A stretch of DNA of 64,000 nt from assembly GCF_014199335.1 (NCBI RefSeq), contig NZ_JACIJI010000002.1:310001-374000 (forward strand), written 5' to 3'. The notes under the pieces were generated by a model. The model searched no databases and was not told the DNA's origin. It worked only from the letters and a program-made list of their open reading frames with translations. This document shows, one piece after another, positions 8,774 through 17,597 of this stretch (the stretch's first letter is position 1; each line of letters begins with the position of its first letter). Position numbers and translations under genes: made by a program. The stretch comes from Stakelama sediminis (GTDB lineage: Bacteria; Pseudomonadota; Alphaproteobacteria; Sphingomonadales; Sphingomonadaceae).

Positions 8774-10099
8774 ATGATCCTGGTCGATACGGCGCTTGCA
8801 AAGCGTGAGGCGGAAGGCAATCCGATACGCGTGGCGGTGGTCGGCGCGGGGTTTCAGGGTGCTGCCATCGTGCGTCAGATCGTCACGTCAACACCGGGTA
8901 TGCGGGTGGTCGGCGTTGCCAATAGAAATGGCCGGAAAGCGATATCCGCTTTCGCCGATGTGAATATCAAGCCGCTATATTGCGAAGGGCGCGGCGCAAT
9001 CGAAAACGCGATTGCTGCGGGACAGCCGGTTGCCACGGAAGATGCGATTAGCCTGGCACAGGCGGATGGTGTCGACGTGGTGGTCGAAGTGACCGGCTCA
9101 ATCGAATATGCTGCTCAGGTTGTCATCGCCGCAATCGATGCCGGCAAGCATGTGGTTCAGATGAACGCCGAACTGGACGGTACGGTCGGGCCGATCCTGA
9201 AATCGAGGGCGGATGCGGCCGGTGTGCTCTACAGCTTTTCCGATGGCGATCAGCCGGGGGTTCAGATGAACCTCTATCGCTTCGTGAAGGGGCTGGGTGT
9301 GACGCCGGTGCTGTGCGGCAATATCAAGGGACTGCACGATCCCTATCGTGACCCGACCACGCAACGTTCCTTTGCCGAAAAATGGGGGCAGAAGCCCGCA
9401 ATGGTCGCATCCTTTGCCGATGGTACCAAGATATCGTTCGAGCAGGCGATCGTCGCCAACGGCACCGGTTTTCGGGTTGCGCGCCGGGGGATGCTCGGCC
9501 CCGATTTTTCGGGCGGCAATCCGACCGCACCGCTCGTGCCGCTTGAGGAAACGGTTTCGGCCTTTGCCGAAGTGCTGGACGCTGCCGACACAGGACTGGT
9601 CGATTATGTCGTCGGCGCGCGACCCGGGCCCGGCGTGTTCGTGCTGGGCACGCATGATGACCCGCGCCAGCAGCATTTCCTCAATCTCTACAAGCTCGGC
9701 ACCGGTCCTTATTACTGTTTCTACACACCCTATCATCTCTGCCATTTCGAGGTGCCGACCGCCATCGCGCGGGCGGCGCTGTTCGGCGATGCTGTGCTGG
9801 CGCCGGCGGGTGCGCCGCAGGTAGGCGTCATCGCGGTGGCGAAGAAGCCGCTGTCTCCAGGGGAGGAGATATCCGAATTCGGCGGCCATGAATGTTATGG
9901 GGTTGCGGAGAACAGCGACGTCATGGAGCGCGATGACCTGTTGCCCCTGGGCATTGCCATTGGCGCGACCGTCATCCGTCCTGTGGTCAGGGATCAGCCG
10001 CTGCGCTTCAGCGACGTGCAACTGCCCGCCGATCGTCTGGTGGATCGCCTGTATGCCGAACAATGCGCGTTGTTCGGCCGACAGTCGGTTGCGGCCTGA
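8774..10099 (+). CDS. NAD(P)-dependent oxidoreductase with C-terminal SAF domain
   Basis: A 441-residue protein with a homoserine-dehydrogenase-like Rossmann N-terminus (VAVVGAGFQGAAIVRQI, residues 20-36; VVEVTGSIEYAAQVVIAAI; HVVQMNAELDGTVG) and a C-terminal SAF/AFP-like domain (AKKPLSPGEEISEFGGHECYG and onward, from about residue 357). Proteins of this build occur in CDP-sugar clusters and are thought to act in branched or aminosugar synthesis; the exact reaction is not established. It is embedded between rfbF and the rfbC-like gene in the same operon, so it probably works on the CDP-glucose-derived intermediate. Confidence 0.8.
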   Translation: MILVDTALAKREAEGNPIRVAVVGAGFQGAAIVRQIVTSTPGMRVVGVANRNGRKAISAFADVNIKPLYCEGRGAIENAIAAGQPVATEDAISLAQADGVDVVVEVTGSIEYAAQVVIAAIDAGKHVVQMNAELDGTVGPILKSRADAAGVLYSFSDGDQPGVQMNLYRFVKGLGVTPVLCGNIKGLHDPYRDPTTQRSFAEKWGQKPAMVASFADGTKISFEQAIVANGTGFRVARRGMLGPDFSGGNPTAPLVPLEETVSAFAEVLDAADTGLVDYVVGARPGPGVFVLGTHDDPRQQHFLNLYKLGTGPYYCFYTPYHLCHFEVPTAIARAALFGDAVLAPAGAPQVGVIAVAKKPLSPGEEISEFGGHECYGVAENSDVMERDDLLPLGIAIGATVIRPVVRDQPLRFSDVQLPADRLVDRLYAEQCALFGRQSVAA

Positions 10100-10114
10100 A
10101 ACGGGGCGGGGGCC

Positions 10115-10663
10115 ATGCATTTTCAGTCCACGTCCTTGTCCGACGCGACGCTGATCGAACTGCAACCATTCGGCGATCAGCGCGGGATGTTCGCCCGCAC
10201 CTATTGCCGTGATAAATTCATGGCGGCCGGCCTTCCGACCGAATGGGTGCAACAGAACATGTCCACCTCCGCAAACCGCGGCACGATCCGCGGCATGCAT
10301 TTTCAGCGTGCGCCGCATCGCGAGGGCAAGCTGATCCGGTGCGTGCGCGGAACCATATTGGATGTCATCATCGACCTGCGCGCAGACTCGCCAAGCTATC
10401 TGCAGCATGAAGGGTTCGAACTCAGCGACGGCAACAAGCATCAGCTTTTCGTACCCCCCGGCTTCGCCCATGGCTTTCAGACGCTGACCGACGATGTCGA
10501 GGTCACGTATCTGGTCACCGAGCGCTACACGCCGTTGGCCGAAGGCGGCGTGCGGTATAACGATCCGCAATTTGCTATCGACTGGCCGCTGCCGGTTTCG
10601 ACGATTTCGGACAAGGACGCCGCATGGCCCCTGTTCGATTCTCTGCACCCTCTGGCGTTGTAA
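10115..10663 (+). CDS. rfbC: dTDP-4-dehydrorhamnose 3,5-epimerase family protein (RmlC-like cupin)
   Basis: A 182-residue cupin of the RmlC family. Visible are RGMFARTYCRDKF, the catalytic-His region RGMHFQ with KLIRCVRGTILDVIIDLR, and FVPPGFAHGFQTL. RmlC enzymes epimerise 4-keto-6-deoxy sugars. No rmlA, rmlB or rmlD gene lies beside it, and the neighbour rfbF makes CDP-glucose, so its substrate may be a CDP-4-keto sugar rather than dTDP-rhamnose precursors. Part of the 5.9-12.2 kb operon. Confidence 0.88.
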   Translation: MHFQSTSLSDATLIELQPFGDQRGMFARTYCRDKFMAAGLPTEWVQQNMSTSANRGTIRGMHFQRAPHREGKLIRCVRGTILDVIIDLRADSPSYLQHEGFELSDGNKHQLFVPPGFAHGFQTLTDDVEVTYLVTERYTPLAEGGVRYNDPQFAIDWPLPVSTISDKDAAWPLFDSLHPLAL

Positions 10664-10673
10664 GGGGGTTTCT

Positions 10674-10724
10674 ATGGGTATCACCCGTTATGAAACGGGG
10701 TCTGAGCGGGGGATATTCCCCTGA
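10674..10724 (+). CDS. 16-residue leader ORF upstream of the flippase
   Basis: A tiny frame reads MGITRYETGSERGIFP. It has one of the best ribosome sites in the cluster (AAGGGGG a few bases before ATG 10674). Its TGA stop (10722-10724) overlaps a CTG at 10721 that is in frame with the flippase, forming a CTGA junction like the ATGA couplings elsewhere in this window. It may serve translational coupling, or may be the remains of the original flippase start. No homologue is recognised. Confidence 0.4.
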   Translation: MGITRYETGSERGIFP

Positions 10725-12217
10725 CTCTGAAAGCAGGCATCCTGAAAGGCGCCACCTGGCTGGCCATGTCACGACTGGTGCTTAATGCGCTGAGCCTCGT
10801 CAGTACGCTGGTGCTTGCGCGGCTGCTGGTACCGGCGGATTTCGGCATCGTTGCGATCGCCACCGCCGCGCTGGAATTCGTGGTGGCACTCACCGAATTG
10901 TCGCTGTCGGCGGCGCTGATCCAGCGGCGCTATCTGCAGCGGTCGCATGTCGACACCGCCTGGACGATGGCGGTGATCCGCTCGCTGGTCGTGCTGGCGG
11001 TTTTCACTGCTCTCGCCGTGCCCTTGTCTCATGCGTATGGGGATGACCGGCTGATCCCGGTATTCATCGTAACGGGCCTGACCGCGGCGACGATCGACCT
11101 GCTGAACCCGCGCGTATCGCTGCGCATGAAGATGATGGACTTTCGTCCTCAATTCACCTGTCAGATCATCAAGCGCACGGTGACCGTCATCGTGTCGATT
11201 ACGCTGGCGATCCTGTTCCGCAGCTACTGGGCAATGATCCTGGGCAGTGCGGCAGGTGCGGTCATGACGGTGATCATCTCCTATATCCTGTGGCCGTATA
11301 TTCCGCGCTTCACGCTGTCGCGCGCACGCGATCTGCTGGGTTTTTCAAGCTGGCTTTTCGCGGAGCAGGTGATGAACGTGCTCAACTGGCGGTTCGATCA
11401 GCTCTTGTCGGGACTGGTGCTTTCCAAACGCGAGCTGGGGCTGTTCTCGCTGGCAATCAACCTGTCGGTGATGCCCAGCCGGGAGATTACCGCACCGCTG
11501 GTTCAGGCCCTGTTCCCGGGCTTTTCAAACGTCACGGATTCGCCCGCGCGCCTGGCAAGGGGCTATATGACCGCGCAGCGCGCCATTGGCATGGTCACTA
11601 TCCCGGCAGGAGTAGGGTTTGCACTTGCCGCACAACCGTTCGTCGCGCTCGCACTGGGCAGTAAATGGGCGGTGGCGGTGCCGATCATTCAGGTGCTGGC
11701 ATGCAGCTTTGCTTTTCAGACGCTGACCATCGGCTTGCGTTCACTGGCGATGGCCATGGGCCATACCAGACTGCTGTTTTTTCGGGAGGCGATCAGCTTT
11801 GCCGTGCGGCTGGCATGCGTGCTGGCGGGTGTGCTGCTGGCGGGACTGACGGGGCTGGTCTGGGCCCGTGCAATCAGCGCGGTACTGGGGGTCATGATCG
11901 CGCTGGACATGGTGCGCCGGTTGCTGGGATTCGGCATTGTTGCGCAAATGGCGGCGCATTTCCGGACCTTTGTCGGCGCGATCACCATGGTGGCGGTGGT
12001 AATGGCGGCCATGCGGCTCCTGGGACAAGGGGAGGGCACCGCGCACTATGCGCTTCAGCTTTGCGTGACCATTGTCGCGGGAGCAGTCGCTTATATCGCC
12101 ACCGTCGGTGCGCTGTGGATCGCGGCAGGGCGTCCGGGTGGAGCAGAGCGCGAATTGCTGAATGCCGTATCCGGCGTCCTTGGAATATTCCGTCGTCGCG
12201 TGGTGAAACCGGCATGA
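10721..12217 (+). CDS. wzx: oligosaccharide flippase (Wzx/MATE-like)
   Basis: A polytopic membrane protein of about 498 residues with 12-14 predicted helices, of the polysaccharide transporter family that flips lipid-linked repeat units to the periplasm. The first in-frame ATG is at 10766, but the preceding residues (LTLKAGILKGATWLAMSRLV) match the conserved amphipathic start of these flippases, so translation probably begins upstream. The only candidate codons before the in-frame stop at 10703 are CTG 10721 and ATT 10715, and the sequence GCGGGGGA lies just before them. CTG 10721 is chosen because it overlaps the stop of the leader ORF. Last gene of the operon, convergent with the MBOAT gene 19 bp away. 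Confidence 0.85.
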   Translation: MTLKAGILKGATWLAMSRLVLNALSLVSTLVLARLLVPADFGIVAIATAALEFVVALTELSLSAALIQRRYLQRSHVDTAWTMAVIRSLVVLAVFTALAVPLSHAYGDDRLIPVFIVTGLTAATIDLLNPRVSLRMKMMDFRPQFTCQIIKRTVTVIVSITLAILFRSYWAMILGSAAGAVMTVIISYILWPYIPRFTLSRARDLLGFSSWLFAEQVMNVLNWRFDQLLSGLVLSKRELGLFSLAINLSVMPSREITAPLVQALFPGFSNVTDSPARLARGYMTAQRAIGMVTIPAGVGFALAAQPFVALALGSKWAVAVPIIQVLACSFAFQTLTIGLRSLAMAMGHTRLLFFREAISFAVRLACVLAGVLLAGLTGLVWARAISAVLGVMIALDMVRRLLGFGIVAQMAAHFRTFVGAITMVAVVMAAMRLLGQGEGTAHYALQLCVTIVAGAVAYIATVGALWIAAGRPGGAERELLNAVSGVLGIFRRRVVKPA

Positions 12218-12236
12218 TGCCGGATCGCGGCCAGCT

Positions 12237-13682
12237 TCAGAAATTGAAGTAGAGGAAGGCGCTGACGTTCGACAATTGTGTCATGGTGAACACGAACGTC
12301 ACCGCGAACGCTCCTGCCCAGGGTAGGCTGGGGCGCCAGCGTACCGGCACCAGTGTTTCGGCGGAGCGAACCCGGTCGATCAGTTGCTGGCTGTTGGGCA
12401 GGAAATACAGTACCGGCCATGCGGCCAGCAACAGCAGCAATATGGGTTTTGGCGTACCCAGCCCGTTGCCTCCGCCCATCGCACCGAGAATAGCCAGTGC
12501 ATCGCCAAAGCTGGTGGCGCGGAAAAAGACCCAGGATATCGTCACTGCCAGAAAGGTGATGCCTGCCGCGGGCATCACCGCCCACCATCGTTTCATCTCG
12601 GGAAGTCCCAGTTTTTTGCAGAGCGCCATCCAGACGTGATTGACGATCAGATAGACACCATGCAGCGCTCCCCAGATTACGAACGTCCAGTTGGCGCCGT
12701 GCCATAACCCGCCGAGCAGCATAGTGAGGAACAGATTGAGATAGCGCCGTGCCTTTCCCTGTCGATTGCCCCCCAGCGGGATATAGACATAGTCGCGCAG
12801 GAACCGAGACAGGGTGATATGCCAGCGCCGCCAGAAATCGACGATGCTGACCGCGCGATAGGGTGAGTTGAAATTATAGGGCAGGCGGATGCCGAACATC
12901 AGCGCCAGCCCGATCGCCATGTCGGAATAGCCGGAAAAGTCGAAATATATCTGGAAGGAATAGGCCAGCGCACCCTGCCACGCCTGCATCGCCGTCATGC
13001 CGTCAAACGAGGGTGCGTTGAAAATCCGGTCGGCAAACAGCGAGATATTGTCCGCGATCACCACCTTCTTGAACAGGCCGATGATGAAGAAGGTCAGGCC
13101 ATGTGCCAGACGCCTGCCGGTCTTGCCCTCTGACGGCATGTCCTTGAACTGCGGCATCATTTCCGAATGATGGACGATGGGACCGGCAATAAGCTGCGGA
13201 AAGAAGGTGACGAACAGCGCATATTCGGTGAGCGAACTCGTCTTTACCTTGCCCTTCGAGACATCGACCAGATAGGCGATCTGCTGAAAGGTGAAGAAGG
13301 AAATACCAAGCGGCAGTGCCACAGCCAGCGCATCGAAATATTCGAACGATCGCATCAGCACGTTCATCGCGATGAACGCCGAATATTTAAAGTACGCGAT
13401 GACCACCAGATTGAAGGCGATGCCGATGATCAGGATGAAGCGGCAATAGGCCGAATCGGTTCGTCGCGCGTGATGGAGCTGGCGGCTGAGATAATAATTA
13501 TAGCCGATACTGGCGAGCAGGATCAGCGTGTAGCCGGGCTGCCACATCGTATAGAAAACAAAGCTGGCCGCCAGCAACCAAAGCCGCGCATAGCGTGCGG
13601 GCGCATGGTTGCGGATCGTCCAGTATCCAACCAGCGTCAGCGGCAGGAAAATCAGGATGAAGCTATAGGAATTGAACAGCAT
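12237..13682 (-). CDS. MBOAT family O-acyltransferase (AlgI-like)
   Basis: A 481-residue membrane-bound O-acyltransferase that moves acyl (usually acetyl) groups across the membrane onto a polysaccharide. It starts MLFNSYSFILIFLPLTLVGYW, typical of AlgI/PatA/DltB-type proteins. It contains YNFNSPYRAVSIVDFWRRWH and the invariant histidine motif GGLWHGANWTF (His near residue 325), with about ten hydrophobic segments. It lies six bases downstream of the SGNH gene on the same strand; this pair forms the usual transmembrane donor plus periplasmic transferase set. Confidence 0.92.
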   Translation of the reverse strand: MLFNSYSFILIFLPLTLVGYWTIRNHAPARYARLWLLAASFVFYTMWQPGYTLILLASIGYNYYLSRQLHHARRTDSAYCRFILIIGIAFNLVVIAYFKYSAFIAMNVLMRSFEYFDALAVALPLGISFFTFQQIAYLVDVSKGKVKTSSLTEYALFVTFFPQLIAGPIVHHSEMMPQFKDMPSEGKTGRRLAHGLTFFIIGLFKKVVIADNISLFADRIFNAPSFDGMTAMQAWQGALAYSFQIYFDFSGYSDMAIGLALMFGIRLPYNFNSPYRAVSIVDFWRRWHITLSRFLRDYVYIPLGGNRQGKARRYLNLFLTMLLGGLWHGANWTFVIWGALHGVYLIVNHVWMALCKKLGLPEMKRWWAVMPAAGITFLAVTISWVFFRATSFGDALAILGAMGGGNGLGTPKPILLLLLAAWPVLYFLPNSQQLIDRVRSAETLVPVRWRPSLPWAGAFAVTFVFTMTQLSNVSAFLYFNF

Positions 13683-13688
13683 CGCCGG

Positions 13689-14741
13689 TCACTCGTGCAT
13701 TGCAAGCGCGGTCGGAGCGAACGCCCCTTTTTGCGATAGCCATCGCGTAAACCCGGCCGTTTCCGACCAGTGAAAATGGGCAGGGTCAACGAAACGCGGG
13801 TCATGGCGATACCGGTTGCCGTCCAGCAATTTAAAGGCACCCTGATCGGCCAGATAGCGTAATTGCGATCTCCAGGCATTACTGCGCACGGCACCGGGGT
13901 CGTAGCGGTCGATCCATGCCGGCATATCGGGCATGGTAACCACGACCATGCGGATATGTCGGTGGTGAAGCCAACCGGCGAGGTCGGCGAGTTGACGAAA
14001 ACATTGCGGGTCGATCACGACATCATGACGAGGGTCGGGTTCCGCTATACGCAATGGGCCGGAGCCATATGGATCCATCACCAGCGGATTTTGAATGTCG
14101 CTGCCGTCGCGCATCCCTCGAATGTGCAGAACGTCTTTCAGAAAGTTCTTTGGCCTAAAATTGCGTAAGTATATCAGTGCACTGGGTACCGTGCGGTCGA
14201 GATAGCCGCTCAGCAGTCCCCGGCTGAAAAAGCGGTCACCGGTACATTGTTGAAAGTCACGCATCGCGACGACGGTCAGAACGGTGCGTACGTTGTCGTA
14301 GCGATCGACCATGAACCGGGTAAGCTGACCCGTCTCCTCGATATCAAGGTAGCACGGTGCCGCATTGACGGGACGAAGCCGTTGTCGCGTCGAGCTATCC
14401 AGTGCGGCAAAATTCAGATTGCGCCATGTCACCGAAGACCCGACCGCGATCAGATACGGGTCGAGCGTTTTCTGATCATGCAGAAAGCGGAACTTTTCGT
14501 CGATACAGTTGGTCGCGGTGATGGGCGGGGGCGGTAACCTGCCCGCGGCGTGGAGCAATCCCATTCCGACCAGGCCGCACGCCAGGACCGAAAAAACCCC
14601 GCACGCAAGAAAAATCAGATAGCGGCTTTCCGCACCCAAGGGTTTCCAGGCGCGTCGCCAGACTGCTATGGCAAAACTGCCTGCACTACGGCTTGATGAC
14701 GCCGATTTCTCTCCGCCGTTTTGCCGCCCGCCCCATTTCAT
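13689..14741 (-). CDS. SGNH-like membrane-anchored partner of the MBOAT protein
   Basis: A 350-residue protein with one N-terminal membrane anchor (FLACGVFSVLACGLVGMGLL, about residues 43-62) and a periplasmic domain. The nucleophile block is VGSSVTW (about residue 101) and the Asp-His dyad is DPAHFHW (about residue 325), the arrangement of SGNH/DltD/AlgX-like acyl transferases. It sits directly upstream of the MBOAT gene and probably completes O-acetylation of the surface glycan made by the adjacent cluster. Overall family assignment is by motif and context, so a specific name is not given. The start ATG 14741 gives a long polar N-terminus and could be later. Confidence 0.75.
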   Translation of the reverse strand: MKWGGRQNGGEKSASSSRSAGSFAIAVWRRAWKPLGAESRYLIFLACGVFSVLACGLVGMGLLHAAGRLPPPPITATNCIDEKFRFLHDQKTLDPYLIAVGSSVTWRNLNFAALDSSTRQRLRPVNAAPCYLDIEETGQLTRFMVDRYDNVRTVLTVVAMRDFQQCTGDRFFSRGLLSGYLDRTVPSALIYLRNFRPKNFLKDVLHIRGMRDGSDIQNPLVMDPYGSGPLRIAEPDPRHDVVIDPQCFRQLADLAGWLHHRHIRMVVVTMPDMPAWIDRYDPGAVRSNAWRSQLRYLADQGAFKLLDGNRYRHDPRFVDPAHFHWSETAGFTRWLSQKGAFAPTALAMHE

Positions 14742-15514
14742 CGCCCGGCCCCTTACGCAATGGATGTCGCGGCGTGGTCACGCAGTCGACACCCACCCGA
14801 ATCCTGTTCCATTCGGGTGCAGGCATGGCTTTCCTTTCAATCGCTTATGTATCTTTGGTTTCGACCAACAGAGAAAGCATCCCCAAAATCGCATTGTAGC
14901 AACGTTCGCCGCGCCCCAAGGACGAATCGTTACTAAGCCATTAAACTCTAGGCGATGAATGCCGGCTTGTTTACGACGAACAAGGGGTAGCCCCCACGGG
15001 TCATGGGGGTGAGTCCGGATCGGGCCGACTCATGCACGACCTCCCCGGATAGAGCTTGTTCATACGGTGCGGCTTTGTTCCGCGGATCGTTCAGATATGC
15101 CGTAAGCCATTGTGTTTCCGTCCGCCGGAGCTGCGGTAATATTTCGAACTAGTGCATTAAAACTGTAACATTTTCCAATCAGCTTGACGCCATGGTACGG
15201 CATGGCAATAGACGCGCGACGACAGGGTTTTGTGTATGGGCGGTGCCGGGAAATTCGACCGCATATTTGTTCGAAGCGTATCGGAATTGAGTGGAGATGA
15301 TCGTGCGATTGTGCGCTTGCAAAGGTTTCGCGAAAACTATCTGCGAACCGCTTTGTGCTTCGGATACGCGATTCCTGAAGGGTAAATACGCTCTGCCGAC
15401 TCGAACCGCGATGCAGGGTACCGGTCCAATCCGGAGCGGTGCGTTGCCCTGATCCGCACGGATGACGTCTTGAGGAACAAATTAGTCCGTTTTGAGATGA
15501 AGGACAGGAAGAAC
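14742..15514. other. 773-bp intergenic region before pstS
   Basis: No clear gene. It holds several hairpins: CTTGTT/AACAAG around 14970-14990, CCCCCA/TGGGGG around 14993-15012 and GAGTC/GACTC around 15012-15032. A 49-codon frame starting at 15236 (MGGAGKFDRIFVRSVSEL) with a weak AGGG site is possible but unsupported. CTGTAACATTTTCCAATCA near 15164 is at best a degenerate Pho-box candidate. The length is large for a pstS leader and may carry a small RNA or divergent control signals. Confidence 0.4.
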
Positions 15515-16594
15515 ATGAAGTTCAGATTTTTTGTCGCTGCGATGTGCGGTCTGGCGGCGCTTTCGGGTTGCAGTTCGCAAAGCGGTACGAGCAACAACGG
15601 CCAGGACAGCGCGTCGTCCAGTATTTCAGGCGCGGGTGCAACTTTCCCGGCGCCGCTTTATGCGAAATGGGCTGAAACCTATCGCGGGGCGACCAGTGTT
15701 TCCGTGAACTACCAACCGATCGGCTCGGGCGGCGGCATTAAGCAAATTGAAGCGGGTACGGTCGATTTCGGCGCTTCCGACAAGCCGTTAAAGGCCGATG
15801 TGCTTGCGCAGAACGGCCTGTATCAGTTTCCTACGGTTGTCGGCGGCGTCGTGCCAGTCGTCAATCTGCCGGGTATCAAAGCAGGACAAATTCATCTGAC
15901 CGGTGCGGTGCTGGGTGATATCTATCTGGGCAAGGTGAAGAAGTGGAATGCGCCGGAAATCGCATCGCTGAACAACGGCGTGGCGCTCCCCAATCTGCCG
16001 ATCACGGTGGTGCATAGGTCAGACGGTTCGGGTACGACCTTCCTGTTCACCTCCTATCTGTCGCAGGTCAATCCGGGCTGGAAGTCGAGCGTCGGCGCAA
16101 GCGATACGGTTAGCTGGCCGGTGGGCCTGGGCGGCAAGGGGAATGACGGCGTGTCGGCCTTTGTCCAGCAGACCGCAGGTTCGATCGGATATGTCGAATA
16201 TGCCTATGCCAAACAGAACAAGGCTGCCTACACCTTGCTGCAGAATCAGGCCGGTCAGTATCCGGAACCGACTGCGGATGCTTTTGCTGCGGCCGCGGCG
16301 GGTGCCGACTGGTCGAAGGCGCCGGGTAACTATCTGCTGCTCGTCGATCAGCCGGGCGCGAAGAGCTGGCCGATCACGGGTGCGACCTTCATCCTGCTGC
16401 ACAAACAGATGCCCGACGCTGCGAAGGCGAAGGCCGTGCTCGCCTTCTTTGACTGGGCGTACAAGAATGGCGATCAGGCAGCATCCAATCTCGATTACGT
16501 TCCGCTGCCTGCAACGGTGAAGGATATGGTGCGTCAGCAATGGGCATCGACCATTACCGCCGGTGGCAAGCCGGTCTACACGGTCGCCAAGTGA
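15515..16594 (+). CDS. pstS: phosphate ABC transporter substrate-binding protein PstS
   Basis: Periplasmic phosphate-binding lipoprotein of 359 residues. It has the signal sequence MKFRFFVAAMCGLAALSGC with lipobox LSGC, then SGAGATFPAPLYAKW, PIGSGGGIKQIEAG and HRSDGSGTTF, which are the phosphate-contact loops of PstS. In-frame starts exist upstream (TTG 15470, ATG 15497), but ATG 15515 is preceded by AGGAAG at good spacing and begins a clean type II signal peptide. First gene of pstSCAB; low-phosphate control by PhoB is expected from the family, though no clear Pho box could be read. Confidence 0.95.
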   Translation: MKFRFFVAAMCGLAALSGCSSQSGTSNNGQDSASSSISGAGATFPAPLYAKWAETYRGATSVSVNYQPIGSGGGIKQIEAGTVDFGASDKPLKADVLAQNGLYQFPTVVGGVVPVVNLPGIKAGQIHLTGAVLGDIYLGKVKKWNAPEIASLNNGVALPNLPITVVHRSDGSGTTFLFTSYLSQVNPGWKSSVGASDTVSWPVGLGGKGNDGVSAFVQQTAGSIGYVEYAYAKQNKAAYTLLQNQAGQYPEPTADAFAAAAAGADWSKAPGNYLLLVDQPGAKSWPITGATFILLHKQMPDAAKAKAVLAFFDWAYKNGDQAASNLDYVPLPATVKDMVRQQWASTITAGGKPVYTVAK

Positions 16595-16652
16595 TGCCGT
16601 GGAGGCGGATCGGAATCTTTCCGGTCCGCCTCGCGCGCGCGAACCAAAGCGT

Positions 16653-17597
16653 ATGAGCCGTCCCTCTCTATTTTCTCGCGGTGCTCCCGGCGGACCGGTC
16701 GAGGCAATGTTCCGCATTGCTTGCGCCAGTGCGGCGACCTTGCTGCTTGCGTCGCTCGCCGGACTGATGGTCAGTCTGGTCATCGGTGGCTGGCCAGCGC
16801 TGTCGACCTTCGGCTTCTCGTTTCTGACGTCGAGCGTCTGGAACCCGGTCACGGATGTCTATGGCGCCGCCGGGCCGATCAGCGGCACGCTCATCACCGC
16901 GTTCCTCAGCCTGATCATCGCATTGCCGCTGGCGCTCGGCATCGCGCTGTTTCTGGTCGAATTCTGTCCGCCGATGCTGTCGCGACCGATCGCCATGGCG
17001 GTGGAGCTGCTCGCCGGTATCCCTTCGATCGTCTACGGCATGTGGGGTCTGTTCGTATTCGCACCCTGGTTTGCCCAGCATATTCAGTTGCCGCTGATGA
17101 TGCATGCCCAGGACGGATCGTGGCTGGCCAGTCTGGTCGCGGGCGTTCCCAACGGCGCCAATATCTTTACCGCCAGCGTCATTCTGGCCGTGATGATCCT
17201 GCCCTATATGGCGGCGGTATTCCGTGAACTGTTCCTGACCGTGCCGCCGCATCTGCGCGAAGCCGCTTATGGGCTGGGATGCACGCCGTATGAGACGGTG
17301 CGCGCGGTGCTGATCCCCTATGTCCGGCGCGGGATGATTGGTGTGATCATGCTGGGCCTTGGCCGCGCGTTGGGCGAAACCATGGCGGTGACGTTCATCA
17401 TCGGCAACGCGCACGGCTTTCCGCATTCGCTGTTCGCGTCCGGTTCGACGCTTGCCTCGACCATCGCCAATGAATTTGCCGAAGCGACGGGCGCAATGCA
17501 TGGTTCCGCGCTGATGGCGCTGGGGCTGGTGCTGTTCTGTATTACCTTTGCCGTGCTGGGCATTGCACGGATGCTGATCGGGGATCAACGCGCATGA
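16653..17597 (+). CDS. pstC: phosphate ABC transporter permease PstC
   Basis: An inner-membrane permease subunit of 314 residues with six predicted helices. Motifs: AGIPSIVYGMWGLFVFAPW, the EAA cytoplasmic loop (REAAYGLGCTPYETVRAVLIP), and GRALGETMAVTFIIGN. The frame extends upstream to 16563, but MSRPSLFSRG at ATG 16653 is the sensible start, 58 bp after pstS. It overlaps pstA by four bases (ATGA). Confidence 0.95.
   Translation: MSRPSLFSRGAPGGPVEAMFRIACASAATLLLASLAGLMVSLVIGGWPALSTFGFSFLTSSVWNPVTDVYGAAGPISGTLITAFLSLIIALPLALGIALFLVEFCPPMLSRPIAMAVELLAGIPSIVYGMWGLFVFAPWFAQHIQLPLMMHAQDGSWLASLVAGVPNGANIFTASVILAVMILPYMAAVFRELFLTVPPHLREAAYGLGCTPYETVRAVLIPYVRRGMIGVIMLGLGRALGETMAVTFIIGNAHGFPHSLFASGSTLASTIANEFAEATGAMHGSALMALGLVLFCITFAVLGIARMLIGDQRA

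Noticed and set aside
9098..10684. 528-codon minus-strand frame opposite the SAF oxidoreductase and rfbC
   Set aside because: Opposite two well-supported genes; no domains recognised.
15164..15182. Pho box before pstS
   Set aside because: CTGTAACATTTTCCAATCA keeps only one plausible half-site; the second 7-mer does not match, and it lies about 330 bp before pstS.
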